A stretch of DNA of 64,000 nucleotides. Origin: Pseudonocardia humida (GTDB lineage: Bacteria > Actinomycetota > Actinomycetes > Mycobacteriales > Pseudonocardiaceae). This document shows, one piece after another, positions 35,409-44,596 of the stretch. The notes beneath the pieces were generated by a model. That model searched no databases. It had not been told where the DNA came from and saw only the letters and a list, made by a program, of their open reading frames with translations. The stretch is from the NCBI RefSeq assembly GCF_023898865.1, contig NZ_JAGSOV010000041.1, positions 106,637 to 170,636 on the forward strand, given 5' to 3'. Numbering within the stretch: position 1 is the first letter of the stretch; each line of letters begins with the position of its first letter. The position numbers and the translations under genes were made by a program.

Positions 35409-36272
35409 TCAGGGGAGGGGGCGCACCGCGGTGACCCGCAGGGCCTCCCGGCGCAGCACCGCGACCCCGCACGAGGTGGAGCACGGGCCGGCGCCGCCGC
35501 CGTCGTGGGCGAGGTCGACGGCCCAGCGGCGGCCGTTGTCCAGGTGGTGGACCTCGGCGCCGTGGTCGGTCGCGACGACCCGCAGCGCGTTCGCGTCGCG
35601 CAGGCCGGTGGCCTCGCGCACGGCCAGCTCGGCCACCTGCCCGGCGTGCGACCAGGTGGACCGGCCCCGGCACAGCGCCGTCTGCACCTCGCCCGCCGCG
35701 GCGGTCTTGCGGGCCGTGGCCGCGGTCTCCGGGTCGAGCCTGCCGTAGAGGTAGCCGGTGGGCAGGACGAGCGCGGTGGGCGCGAACCGGTGCCCGCCCA
35801 GGTGGGTGCACTCCCACACGTCGGGTTCGCCGGACTCCACGAGCGCCCCGGCCAGCGCGCGGCCGTCGATCGCGCAGCAGCGGTCGCGCCTGCCGTGCGT
35901 GCAGACCAGCAGCGGGGTGTCGTCCACCGGGGTGCCCGGCAGCGGCGCACCGGCCTCCGGGAGGGGGACGTCGGCCAGCGCGCCCGGGCCGTCGATGCGC
36001 AGCGTGGTGGCCAGCGCCGTCGTCGTGTCGGCGAGGATCAGCCGGGGCCGGCCGGTGGCGGTGCGCCGCCCGGGCCTGCGGATCAGCACGACGCGCCAGC
36101 CGCGGGCGGCGGCCCGCCGGACGAACCCCGCGACCGCCGGGTCGGGGTGCGAGTCGACGCTGTCGGGCCAGGCCGCGCGGTGCTCCAGGCCGGCCCACCG
36201 CGTCGCGACCGGGGCCGTACCGGCCAGCGGCTCGTCGGCGGCGCGGGCGAGCACCGCGCACCTTTCGATCAT
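35409..36272 (-). CDS. Sucrase/ferredoxin-like protein
   Basis: 287 aa. The central CTHGRRDRCCAIDGR and WECTHLGGHRFAPTALVLP are the signature of the sucrase/ferredoxin-like family, which has a thioredoxin-like [2Fe-2S] domain. The C-terminal GPCSTSCGVAVLRREALRV adds two Cys. The family's biochemical role is unknown; the name comes from a plant cDNA. Single gene. Confidence 0.85.
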   Translation of the reverse strand: MIERCAVLARAADEPLAGTAPVATRWAGLEHRAAWPDSVDSHPDPAVAGFVRRAAARGWRVVLIRRPGRRTATGRPRLILADTTTALATTLRIDGPGALADVPLPEAGAPLPGTPVDDTPLLVCTHGRRDRCCAIDGRALAGALVESGEPDVWECTHLGGHRFAPTALVLPTGYLYGRLDPETAATARKTAAAGEVQTALCRGRSTWSHAGQVAELAVREATGLRDANALRVVATDHGAEVHHLDNGRRWAVDLAHDGGGAGPCSTSCGVAVLRREALRVTAVRPLP

Positions 36273-36329
36273 CGCCCGAGGATAGCGAAGGATTCCCTAA
36301 GTCCTGTGTCATGGTGAGACGCGCCGCGC

Positions 36330-38444
36330 TCATCCGATCGGCTGCTTCAGGTCGTAGACGAGCTGGCCGCCGATGGACACCGGAGCGAAGTTCTGCTCCA
36401 CCCAGGCCGAGATCGCCGAACCGGGTCCGCCCCGGCCGCCCGGCCCCGACCTGCCGTCCTGTGCGCCGGACGATCCCGCCGCACCCTCCTGCGCGGTGGT
36501 GCCCGGCGCGGCCGCGGTGCCCCCGGGGAGGTCGACGCGCCCCCCGCCGCCGAAGCCGCCACCGGCCAGGAAGTAACGAACCTCACCCGCGGCCACGTGG
36601 GCCTGGAACTGCTCCAGCGTGGGTGCGGGATCCGAACCGGTGAACCCGCCGATGCTCATCACGGTGGTCCCGCTGGCCAGGGCGAGCCCGCCGCCCTGCT
36701 GGGCGCCGACGGTCGCGGCCGCCCAGCGGGTGCCCGCGCCCCGCAGCGCGGCGACCAGCTCGGCGTCGGCCGTCACCGCGCCGCCGGGACCGCCACCGGC
36801 GCCCGGGAAGCCCGGCCCGCCGTCCGGCCCGGCCCCGCGTGCGTCCTGGCCGTCCGCGGTCGGTGCGCCGGCCGGCATGGCGCCGCCGTCGCCCCCCGCA
36901 CCCCCGCGGCCCCCGCTGACCGCGGGCCCGGCGCTGGGCGTCGAGCCGGTGTGCGCGGTCCCGGCGGTGTCCAGCGCGTACGCCACGGGGGCGGCGATCC
37001 CGCTCAGGACCGCGACCAGGGCGGCCAGCGCGGCGATCCGGCGGGTGGCCGCCCCCGGCACCAGCACCGCGACGACGGCGACCACGGCCAGTGCCACCAC
37101 CGCCCAGCGCAGCCAGGGCAGGAAGTCCGGGGAGCGCCCGAGCAGCACCCAGGCCCACGCGGCGGTCCCGGCCACGACCACGGCCAGCGCGGCCCGTGCC
37201 GCCCACGACGCGCGGTGGCGCCACAGCTCGCGCCCGCCGATCGCGACCAGCGCCGCGATCGGCGGGGCCAGCGCCACGGTGTAGTACTCGTGGAAGGTCC
37301 CCTGCGCGAAGCTGAACACCAGTGCGGTCACCACCGTCCAGCCGCCCCACAGCAGCAGCGACGCCCTGGTCGGGTCGGTGCGCGGGGCCCGCCGGGTGAG
37401 CCACAGCCCGGCCACCAGCAGCGCCAGCGCCGCGGGCAGCAGCCAGGAGACCTGGCCGCCCGCGGTGTCGTTGAACATCCGGCCGATCCCGGGCGTGCCG
37501 CCGAAGCCGCCGCCCCCGCCGGGCCCGCCGATCGCGGTCAGCTCGCCCGCGGGGGCGCCGGTCGGGGTCGGGAGGTCGGTCGGGTGAGCGCCGCCGCCGT
37601 TGCCGTCGCCGCCGAAGATGCGGCCCAGGCCGTTGTAGCCCAGCGCCAGCTCCAGCAGGCTGTTGTCCTCCGACCCGCCGATGTAGGGCCGGCTCTGCGC
37701 AGGCCACAGCTCGACGAGCGCGACGTACCAGCCCGCCGACACCACGACCGCCACGGCCGCCCCGAGCAACTGGCGGACCCGCCGCCACAGCCCGGTCGGC
37801 GCGCACACGAGGTAGGCCGACACGAACGCGGGCAGCACCAGGAACGCCTGGGCCATCTTGGTCAGGAAGGCGAACCCGATCAGCACCCCGGCCAGCAGCA
37901 GCCAGCGCGTGCCGGCCCGCTCGATCGCGCGCACCGTCGCGTAGGCGGCCGCGACCATCAGCAGCACGAGCAGCGCGTCGGGGTTGTTGAACCGGAACAT
38001 CAGCACCGCGACCGGGGTCAGCGCGAGCACCGCGCCGGCCAGCAGCCCGGCGACCGGCCCGGAGACCCGGCGCACGGCGGCGTGGATCAGCGCGACCGAG
38101 CCGAGGCCCATCAGCGCCTGGGGCACCAGCATGCTCCACGGGGAGAAGCCGAAGATCCGCGCGGAGAGCGCCATGACCCACAGCGAGGCGGGCGGCTTGT
38201 CCACGGTGATGGCGTTGCCGGCGTCCAGCGACCCGAAGAGGAACGCCTTCCAGCTCTGCGTCATCGACTGCACGGCGGCCGCGTAGTAGCTGTTCGCGAA
38301 GCCGGAGGCGCCCAGGTCCCACAGGTAGAGCACGGCGGTGCCGACGAGCAGTGCCGCCAGCGCGACCAGCTCGCCGCGCGACCGCGTCGGCGCGGGTGGG
38401 ACCGGTGCGGCGGTGCCGGCGGACGGGGCGAGGGTGGCGGTCAT
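36330..38444 (-). CDS. GT39-family membrane glycosyltransferase (ArnT/PMT-like)
   Basis: 704 aa, about 12 membrane helices. Family signature near the N-terminus: ANSYYAAAVQSMTQSWKAFL, NAITVDKPPASLWVMALSAR. Large Gly-rich inserts occur (GGPGGGGGFGG near 37.5 kb; FPGAGGGPGG and GGRGGAGGDGG at ~36.8-36.9 kb) before a C-terminal extracytoplasmic domain. ATG 38444 overlaps the upstream GT2-GtrA gene by ATGA: the polyprenyl-sugar maker and user are coupled. Probably glycosylates envelope components. Confidence 0.85.
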   Translation of the reverse strand: MTATLAPSAGTAAPVPPAPTRSRGELVALAALLVGTAVLYLWDLGASGFANSYYAAAVQSMTQSWKAFLFGSLDAGNAITVDKPPASLWVMALSARIFGFSPWSMLVPQALMGLGSVALIHAAVRRVSGPVAGLLAGAVLALTPVAVLMFRFNNPDALLVLLMVAAAYATVRAIERAGTRWLLLAGVLIGFAFLTKMAQAFLVLPAFVSAYLVCAPTGLWRRVRQLLGAAVAVVVSAGWYVALVELWPAQSRPYIGGSEDNSLLELALGYNGLGRIFGGDGNGGGAHPTDLPTPTGAPAGELTAIGGPGGGGGFGGTPGIGRMFNDTAGGQVSWLLPAALALLVAGLWLTRRAPRTDPTRASLLLWGGWTVVTALVFSFAQGTFHEYYTVALAPPIAALVAIGGRELWRHRASWAARAALAVVVAGTAAWAWVLLGRSPDFLPWLRWAVVALAVVAVVAVLVPGAATRRIAALAALVAVLSGIAAPVAYALDTAGTAHTGSTPSAGPAVSGGRGGAGGDGGAMPAGAPTADGQDARGAGPDGGPGFPGAGGGPGGAVTADAELVAALRGAGTRWAAATVGAQQGGGLALASGTTVMSIGGFTGSDPAPTLEQFQAHVAAGEVRYFLAGGGFGGGGRVDLPGGTAAAPGTTAQEGAAGSSGAQDGRSGPGGRGGPGSAISAWVEQNFAPVSIGGQLVYDLKQPIG

Positions 38445-39718
38445 GCCGCGGTCTCCTGGGGGCTCGGGGTGGGGGTGGTCGCCGCGCGGCGAGCGCGGAA
38501 GATCCAGGAGCGGAAGGCGACGAACCGCAGCACGGTGGCCAGCGCGTTCGCCGCGACCAGCACGAGCAGCTCGACGCCCTGGCCCGCGACGGGCAGCCAC
38601 GCGCCCAGCAGGGCGAGCGCGCCGCTGGTCAGGGCCAGGCCCAGGGCGAACACGAGCAGCCCCTGGAACTGGTGGGTGGTGGCGCGGTCGCGCCCGCGCA
38701 CGCCGAAGGTGAGCCGCCGGTTGGCCGCGGTGTTGGCCACCGCCGTCACCACGAGCGCCGCCAGGTTCGCCGCGAACGGGCCGAGGCCCCCGCGCAGCAG
38801 GACGTAGAGCAGCAGATGGGCCAGCGTGCTCAGGACGCCGATTGCGGCGAAGCGCAGCAGCTGGCCCGGCAGCCCGCGGGGCACGCCCGCGACCTCGGCG
38901 TCCGGGCGGCTGAGCGCGCCGCGCCCGAGCTGGCCGCGCAGCTCCTGCAGCGGCAGGTCGCCGCGGCCCAGCGCGCGGCCCAGCCGGACGATGCCCTTGA
39001 GGTCGGCCACCGCGGTGGCGAGGATGTCGACCCGGCTGTCCGGGTCGTCCACCCAGTCCACCGGGACCTCGTGGATGCGCAGGCCACCGCGCTCGGCCAG
39101 CACCAGCAGCTCGGTGTCGAAGAACCAGCCGGTGTCCCGCACCAGCGGCAGCAGCCGGTGGGCGACGTCGGCGCGGATCGCCTTGAACCCGCACTGGGCA
39201 TCGGTGAAGCGGGCCGCGAGCGTGCCGCGCAGCAGCAGGTTGTAGGCCCGGGAGATGACCTCCCGCTTGGCCCCCCGCACGACCCGCGACCCGCGCCCGA
39301 GCCGGGTGCCGACGGCCAGGTCGGAGTGCCCGGACACGAGCGGCGCGACCAGCGGCAGCAGGGCCGCCAGGTCGGTGGACAGGTCGACGTCGCAGTAGGC
39401 CAGCACGGCGGCGTCCGACGCCGACCAGGCGGCGCGCAGCGCCCGTCCGCGGCCCTTCTCCTCCAGCCGCAGCACGGTGACCGCGGGCAGCTCCGCGGCC
39501 AGCCGCGCGGCGATCCGCGGCGTGGCGTCGGTGCTGGCGTTGTCGGCCACGGTGATGCGGAACGGGTAGGGGAAGCGCTCGGCGAGGTGGGCGTGCAGCC
39601 GGCGCACCGACGGCTCGAGGTCGTTCTCCTCGTCGTGGACGGGGACGACGATGTCGAGCACCGGTGCCGGTCGGTCGGGGGCCCGGCGCGGGGGCGCCGC
39701 AGCGCGGTCGACGGTCAT
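38441..39718 (-). CDS. Fused GT2 glycosyltransferase - GtrA membrane protein
   Basis: 425 aa from ATG 39718 (an ATG at 39763 also possible). GT2 (DPM1-like) domain: LDIVVPVHDEENDLEPSVRR, CDVDLSTDLAALLPL, AQCGFKAIRADVA. Then four TM GtrA-like helices (LLRFAAIGVLSTLAHLLLYV; FVAFRSWIFRARRA). Makes and flips a polyprenyl-phosphate sugar for the GT39 enzyme (family inference). Confidence 0.88.
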   Translation of the reverse strand: MTVDRAAAPPRRAPDRPAPVLDIVVPVHDEENDLEPSVRRLHAHLAERFPYPFRITVADNASTDATPRIAARLAAELPAVTVLRLEEKGRGRALRAAWSASDAAVLAYCDVDLSTDLAALLPLVAPLVSGHSDLAVGTRLGRGSRVVRGAKREVISRAYNLLLRGTLAARFTDAQCGFKAIRADVAHRLLPLVRDTGWFFDTELLVLAERGGLRIHEVPVDWVDDPDSRVDILATAVADLKGIVRLGRALGRGDLPLQELRGQLGRGALSRPDAEVAGVPRGLPGQLLRFAAIGVLSTLAHLLLYVLLRGGLGPFAANLAALVVTAVANTAANRRLTFGVRGRDRATTHQFQGLLVFALGLALTSGALALLGAWLPVAGQGVELLVLVAANALATVLRFVAFRSWIFRARRAATTPTPSPQETAA

Positions 39719-39841
39719 GGCGCCCACGTTCGCGGGGCGCGCTGTCGGCGCCTTGTGGTCCACCTGTGGGCGAGCTGTGGGTTCGGCCGTGCCGGCAGCA
39801 GCACGCCGCCCGCGGCGCGCACGCTGTGGACCGCCGGTGCC

Positions 39842-41314
39842 CTACCTGTGCGCGGGCTGTGCGCCCGCCTCGACGGGGAGGGCGTGCGGGAGGCCGACGG
39901 CGAACGTGGTGCGGCCGGGCCGGCTGGTGACCTCGACCGTCCCGCCGTGGGCGGTCACCACGGCCTGCACGATCGCCAGGCCCAGCCCGGTGCTGCCGTG
40001 CTCGCGGGAGCGCGAGCTCGACCCCCGGGCGAACCGCTCGAAGACGCGCGGCAGCAGGTCGGGCGGGATGCCGGGGCCGTCGTCGTCGACGGTCAGGACG
40101 ACGCCTGCGGGGTCGGCCTCCAGCGAGGCGGTGACGGTGGTGCCCGCCGGGGTGTGGGTGCGGGCGTTGGCCAGCAGGTTGGTGAGCACCTGGGTGAGGC
40201 GGGAGGCGTCGCCGGTGACCGTGACCGGTCGCTCGGGCAGGCGCAGCCGCCAGCGGTGGTCGGGTCCGACGGCGTGCGCGTCGCTGACCGCGTCGACCAC
40301 CAGCCGGGTCAGGTCGACCTCGGCGCGCTCCAGCGGGCGCCCGGCGTCCAGCCGGGCCAGCAGCAGCATGTCCTCGACCAGCGCGGTCATCCGCTCGGCC
40401 TGCGAGGAGATCCGCACCAGCGAGTGCTCGGTCCGCGGGGCCAGCTCGTCGCGGCGGGTCAGCTCGGCGTAGCCGCGGATGGCGGCCAGCGGGGTGCGCA
40501 GCTCGTGGCTGGCGTCGGCGAGGAAGCGGCGCAGCCGGGTCTCGCTGTCCTGGCGGGCCGCCAGCGCCGAGCCGACGTGGTCGAGCATCCCGTTCAGCGC
40601 GGTGCCGACCTGGCCGACCTCGGTACGCGGGTCGGCGTCGGGCACCCGCTCGGCCAGCTCGACCTCGCCGCGGTCCAGGCGCAGGGCGCTGACCCGCGCC
40701 GCGGTGGTGGCCACCCGCTCCAGCGGGCGCAGCTCGCGGCGGACGAGGAAGACCCCGGCCACGCCCGCCCCGAGCAGCGCCACCGCGGCCACCACCAGCT
40801 CGATGACCACGACCTGGTCGACCGTCTCCTGCAGCCGCTGCTGCGACAGCCCGCTCACCCGGACCGCGCCGGCCGGGTCCCGCACGGCCATCAGCCGGTA
40901 GCCGCCCAGCGACCCGAGATCGGCGCTGACCGGCGGTCCGCCGACCGGGACGGCGACCAGGTCGGGCAGCTCCTCGACCGGGACCGCGCGCTCCTGCCCA
41001 CCTCGCGCGTACACGCTCGCGGCGACGACGCGACCGTCGACGATCGTGGCGTCCAGGGTGTCCTGCGGCGTCGGGCCGCGGCCCGGGGCGTCGTCGAGCA
41101 GCGGTGGGGGCAGCCCGGGCAGCGGCGGCGCGCCCGGGGGCGCCGTGGTGACCTGGGTGAAGAACCGGTTCGCCGCGCGCAGATCGTCGTCGAGGCGGGA
41201 GACCAGGAACTGGCGCAGCGCCAGCGTGGTCGCCACGGCCATCAGCGCGGACGCCACGGCGAGCAGCAGCAGCATCGTGGCCACCAGTCGCGTGCGCAGC
41301 GTCCGGGTGCGCAC
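39842..41314 (-). CDS. Sensor histidine kinase (TrcS/MprB-type)
   Basis: 490 aa from GTG 41314, overlapping the response regulator stop (TAGTG). Two membrane helices flank an extracytoplasmic loop of about 130 residues; HAMP; phosphorylated His in DASHELRTPLAAIRGYAEL (~residue 268); ATP-binding N box NLLANARTHTPAGT, G1 VDDDGPGIPPD, G2 GSTGLGLAIVQAV. Works with the adjacent regulator. Its nearness to the GT genes suggests envelope stress control. Confidence 0.92.
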   Translation of the reverse strand: MRTRTLRTRLVATMLLLLAVASALMAVATTLALRQFLVSRLDDDLRAANRFFTQVTTAPPGAPPLPGLPPPLLDDAPGRGPTPQDTLDATIVDGRVVAASVYARGGQERAVPVEELPDLVAVPVGGPPVSADLGSLGGYRLMAVRDPAGAVRVSGLSQQRLQETVDQVVVIELVVAAVALLGAGVAGVFLVRRELRPLERVATTAARVSALRLDRGEVELAERVPDADPRTEVGQVGTALNGMLDHVGSALAARQDSETRLRRFLADASHELRTPLAAIRGYAELTRRDELAPRTEHSLVRISSQAERMTALVEDMLLLARLDAGRPLERAEVDLTRLVVDAVSDAHAVGPDHRWRLRLPERPVTVTGDASRLTQVLTNLLANARTHTPAGTTVTASLEADPAGVVLTVDDDGPGIPPDLLPRVFERFARGSSSRSREHGSTGLGLAIVQAVVTAHGGTVEVTSRPGRTTFAVGLPHALPVEAGAQPAHR

Positions 41315-42063
41315 TAGCCGGCCGCGGGCTTGAGCACGTACCCCGCGCCGCGCACGGTGTGGATCATCGGGGAGTGGCCGGCGTCGATCTTCTTGCGCAG
41401 GTAGGAGACGTAGAGCTCGACGACGTTGGACTGGCCGCCGAAGTCGTAGTTCCACACCTGGTCGAGGATCTTCGCCTTGGACAGCACGATCCGCGGGTTG
41501 CGCATCAGGTAGCGCAGCAGCTCGAACTCGGTGGCGGTGAGCTCGACGAGCCGGTCGGCGCGACGCACCTCGCGGCTGTCCTCGTCGAGCACCAGGTCGC
41601 CCACGACCAGCTCGGAGCCCTGCCGGGCGGCGGTCATCCCGGAGCGGCGCAGCAGCCCGCGCAGCCGGGCGACCAGCTCCTCCAGGCTGAACGGCTTGGT
41701 CACGTAATCGTCGCCGCCGACGGTCAGCCCCGCGACGCGGTCCTCGACCGAGTCGCGCGCGGTGAGGAACAGCACGGGCACGTCCGGGGCCTGCGCGCGC
41801 ATCCGGCGCAGCACCTCCAGGCCGTCGAAGTCGGGGAGCATGACGTCGAGCACGACGGCGTCGGGCCGGAACGCGCGGAACTCCCGCACCGCCGACGACC
41901 CGTCGGCGGCGGTGCGCACGTCCCAACCCTCGTACCGCAGGGCCATCGAGAGCAGGTCCGACAGCGGGGCCTCGTCGTCGACCACCAGCACCCGCACCGG
42001 GCTGCCGTCGACGCGACGCAGCGGCGCCGCCTGCTCCCTCATCGTGGCCATGGTACGGATCAT
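41314..42063 (-). CDS. OmpR-family response regulator
   Basis: 249 aa (start could be 42063, 42051 or 42042). Receiver: acidic pocket VLVVDDEAPLSDLL, phospho-Asp in AVVLDVMLPDFDG, Lys in DDYVTKPFSLEEL. Winged helix with VELTATEFELLRYLM and IHTVRGAGYVLK. First gene of the two-component operon. Similar to mycobacterial TrcR/MprA. Confidence 0.93.
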   Translation of the reverse strand: MIRTMATMREQAAPLRRVDGSPVRVLVVDDEAPLSDLLSMALRYEGWDVRTAADGSSAVREFRAFRPDAVVLDVMLPDFDGLEVLRRMRAQAPDVPVLFLTARDSVEDRVAGLTVGGDDYVTKPFSLEELVARLRGLLRRSGMTAARQGSELVVGDLVLDEDSREVRRADRLVELTATEFELLRYLMRNPRIVLSKAKILDQVWNYDFGGQSNVVELYVSYLRKKIDAGHSPMIHTVRGAGYVLKPAAG

Positions 42064-42138
42064 CGGACCAGCGCCTGTGCTCCCGATGGGCCGAACCTGT
42101 GCATCCGCTGTGCGTGCCCGCCGGCCGGACGCGGCAGC

Positions 42139-42882
42139 TCAGCGGGCGCGCCAGTAGCCGGTGGCGTAGACGCGGCGGCGGTCGAGGCCGCGCTCGTCGA
42201 GCAGGTGCTTGCGCAGGTCCTTCACGCACGCCGCCTCCCCGGAGAGCCAGGCCTGACCGGCGCCGGCGGGGAACTCCGCGGCGCGCACCGCGTCGGCCAG
42301 CGGCACACCGGCCGGGCGGTCGCCGCGGTGCACCCAGACCAGCGTGGCCGAACCGGGCAGCTCCTGCTCCTCGCCGGCGTCGGCCACCTCCAGCAACGCC
42401 AGCGCGGGCACCCCGGAGGGCAGCGCCTCCAGCACCGTGGCCACCGCGGGCAGGGCGGTCTCGTCGCCGATCACGACGTGGAAGTCGGCGGCCGGGTCGG
42501 GCTCGTAGCGCCCGCCCGGCTCGGACACCGCCACCCAGCTGCCGGGCCGGGCGTCCCGGGCCCACGCCGCGGCCGGCCCGTGGCCCTCGTGCAGCACGAA
42601 GTCGACGTCCAGCTCGCCGGCGCCGGGGTCGTAGCGGCGCACGGTGTAGGTGCGGATCGCCGGCCGGGCCTCGCCCGCCGGCCAGACCGGCCCGCCGGAC
42701 GCGGCCCGCGGCACGGCCGGGCGCTCCTGGCCGGGCGCCGGGAAGAACATCTTGATGCGGCGGTCGGGGCCCTCGCCGCCGAAGCCGGCCAGCTCCTCGC
42801 CGCCGAGGGTCACCCGGATCATCCGCGGGGTGACCCGCTCGCTGCGCTGCACCTGCAGCAGCCGTGGTGCGGTGGTACTCAT
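42139..42882 (-). CDS. Siderophore-interacting protein (FAD ferric reductase)
   Basis: 247 aa. FAD-binding 9: PRMIRVTLGGEELAGF, RTYTVRRYDPGAGELDVDF, HGPAAAWARDARPGSWV; then SIP domain with VVIGDETALPAVATVLEALP, WLSGEAACVKDLRKHLLDE. ViuB-like ferric-siderophore reductase releasing iron in the cytosol. ATG overlaps the stop of the TetR gene (ATGA), so TetR probably regulates it. Confidence 0.92.
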   Translation of the reverse strand: MSTTAPRLLQVQRSERVTPRMIRVTLGGEELAGFGGEGPDRRIKMFFPAPGQERPAVPRAASGGPVWPAGEARPAIRTYTVRRYDPGAGELDVDFVLHEGHGPAAAWARDARPGSWVAVSEPGGRYEPDPAADFHVVIGDETALPAVATVLEALPSGVPALALLEVADAGEEQELPGSATLVWVHRGDRPAGVPLADAVRAAEFPAGAGQAWLSGEAACVKDLRKHLLDERGLDRRRVYATGYWRAR

Positions 42883-43520
42883 CGCCGGCCATTGTGCGGG
42901 GTCGGCGATCGCCCCGGGACGCCGCCGTCGCCGCAGGCGGCCAGCCCGGTCCACACCATGTCCATCAGGCAGTCGGTGGCCTGGGCGGCGCTGACCGTGC
43001 GCACGCTCGCCCGCCAGAGCGCCAACCGCTCGCACCCGCCCGCTATGACCTGCGCCCACCCGGCGAGCCGGTAGGGGTCGGCGCGCGGGGCGCGCTCGGC
43101 GAGCAGCGCGGCCACGAAGTCGGTCTGCTGGGCGCGGACGGCGTCGAGCGCGCCCGGGTCGGAGCGCAGCAGCCGCCAGGTGGCCTCGTTGCGCTCGACG
43201 TGGTTGAAGAAGGCCAGCACGCTGAGCCGCAGCATGCCCTCCGGGGAGCCGGCCAGCCCGGCGGCCGACGAGGTGGCCTCCAGCAGCTCGGTCTTCGCCC
43301 GCTCCACGCAGGCCCGGAACAGCCCGTCCGTGGAGCCGAAGTGCTCGTCGAGCAGCCGCTCGGCCAGGCCCGCGCGCTCGGCCACCGCTCCCATCGTCGA
43401 CGCCGAGAGGCCCCGCTCGGTGAACACCGCGACGGCGGCGTCCAGGACGTGCCGCTCCCGCGCCTCCCGACCGGCGCGACGCCGGCCCCCGGCTTGCACA
43501 CCCGGACCGTACCTGATCAC
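42879..43520 (-). CDS. TetR-family regulator
   Basis: 213 aa from GTG 43520. N-terminal HTH: RHVLDAAVAVFTERGLSAST, then MGAVAERAGLAERLLDEHFG. Longer ligand domain to the C-terminus. First gene of a two-gene operon with the siderophore-interacting protein; an iron or siderophore-linked signal is plausible but not shown. Confidence 0.88.
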   Translation of the reverse strand: MIRYGPGVQAGGRRRAGREARERHVLDAAVAVFTERGLSASTMGAVAERAGLAERLLDEHFGSTDGLFRACVERAKTELLEATSSAAGLAGSPEGMLRLSVLAFFNHVERNEATWRLLRSDPGALDAVRAQQTDFVAALLAERAPRADPYRLAGWAQVIAGGCERLALWRASVRTVSAAQATDCLMDMVWTGLAACGDGGVPGRSPTPHNGRR

Positions 43521-43587
43521 CGACCGCCGCCCGGCGGCCCTCTCGACCAGGTCAGACGGCGGTACCGGGCGTCGATAGGGTGGCCCG

Positions 43588-44526
43588 GTGCCGGATGTGT
43601 ACTCGATCGCGCTGACCACCCGATTCCGGGGGATCGCCGTCCGGGAGGGCCTACTGCTGGAGGGCGCGGCGGGCTGGGGCGAGTTCTGCCCGTTCACCGA
43701 GTACGACGACGCCGTCAGCGAGCCGTGGCTGGCCGCCGCGCTGGAGGCGGCCGAGCAGGGCTGGCCGGAGCCGGTGCGCGACCGGGTCCCCGTCAACTGC
43801 ATCGTCCCGGCGGTCGACCCGGAGCGGGCCAAGCGGCTGACCGTCGAGTCGGGGTGCAGCACGGCGAAGGTCAAGGTGGCCGACGAGCCCGGCTCGCTGC
43901 CGGCCGACGTCGAGCGGGTGGCCGCGGTCCGCGACGCGCTGGGCCCGCGCGGGGCCGTGCGGGTCGACGCCAACGGCGCATGGGACGTCGAGCAGGCGGT
44001 GACGGCGATCCGCGCGCTGGACGCTGCGGCGGGCGGCCTGCAGTACGTCGAACAGCCCTGCGCCTCGCTCGAGGAGATGGCCGCGGTGCGCAAGCGGGTG
44101 AACGTGCTGATCGCGGCGGACGAGTCGATCCGCCGCGCCGAGGACCCGATGCGCGTGGCGGTGGCCGGGGCCGCCGACATCGCCGTGCTCAAGTGCGCCC
44201 CACTGGGCGGGGTGCGCCGGGCGCTGGCCGTCGCCGAGGCCTGCGGCCTGCCGTGCGTGGTGTCCTCCGCCCTGCAGACCAGCGTCGGCCTGGCCGGGGA
44301 GCTGGCGCTGGCCGGAGCGCTGCCGGAGCTGCCCTACGCCTGCGGGCTGGGCACCGGGGCCCTGCTCTCGGCCGACGTCGTCGAGCTGCCGCTGGTGCCG
44401 ACGGTGGGCTGGCTGCCGGTGCCGCGGCGGGCGCCCGAGCCGCTCCTGCGCGGTGAGGTGGCCGCCGACGCGGAGCGCACGCGGTGGTGGCTCGACCGCC
44501 TCGACCGGGTCCGCGCCCGGCTCTGA
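43588..44526 (+). CDS. menC: o-Succinylbenzoate synthase
   Basis: 312 aa enolase-superfamily enzyme of menaquinone synthesis (SHCHC to OSB). KxK motif STAKVKV, metal ligands in RVDANGAWDV, YVEQPC and LIAADES, second Lys in LKCAPLGGV. GTG start at 43588. No other men genes in the window. Divergent from the TetR gene. Confidence 0.92.
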   Translation: MPDVYSIALTTRFRGIAVREGLLLEGAAGWGEFCPFTEYDDAVSEPWLAAALEAAEQGWPEPVRDRVPVNCIVPAVDPERAKRLTVESGCSTAKVKVADEPGSLPADVERVAAVRDALGPRGAVRVDANGAWDVEQAVTAIRALDAAAGGLQYVEQPCASLEEMAAVRKRVNVLIAADESIRRAEDPMRVAVAGAADIAVLKCAPLGGVRRALAVAEACGLPCVVSSALQTSVGLAGELALAGALPELPYACGLGTGALLSADVVELPLVPTVGWLPVPRRAPEPLLRGEVAADAERTRWWLDRLDRVRARL

Positions 44527-44596
44527 CCTCCCCGTTCGGTCCGCCCGCACCCCGTCGCGACCCGCGGGCGTCCCCGGGGCCCGATAGGTTGCGGGC

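Noticed and set aside
39842..42892. Single 1016-aa protein spanning kinase and regulator
   Set aside because: The upstream part is a wrong-frame reading of the response regulator and siderophore-interacting protein genes.
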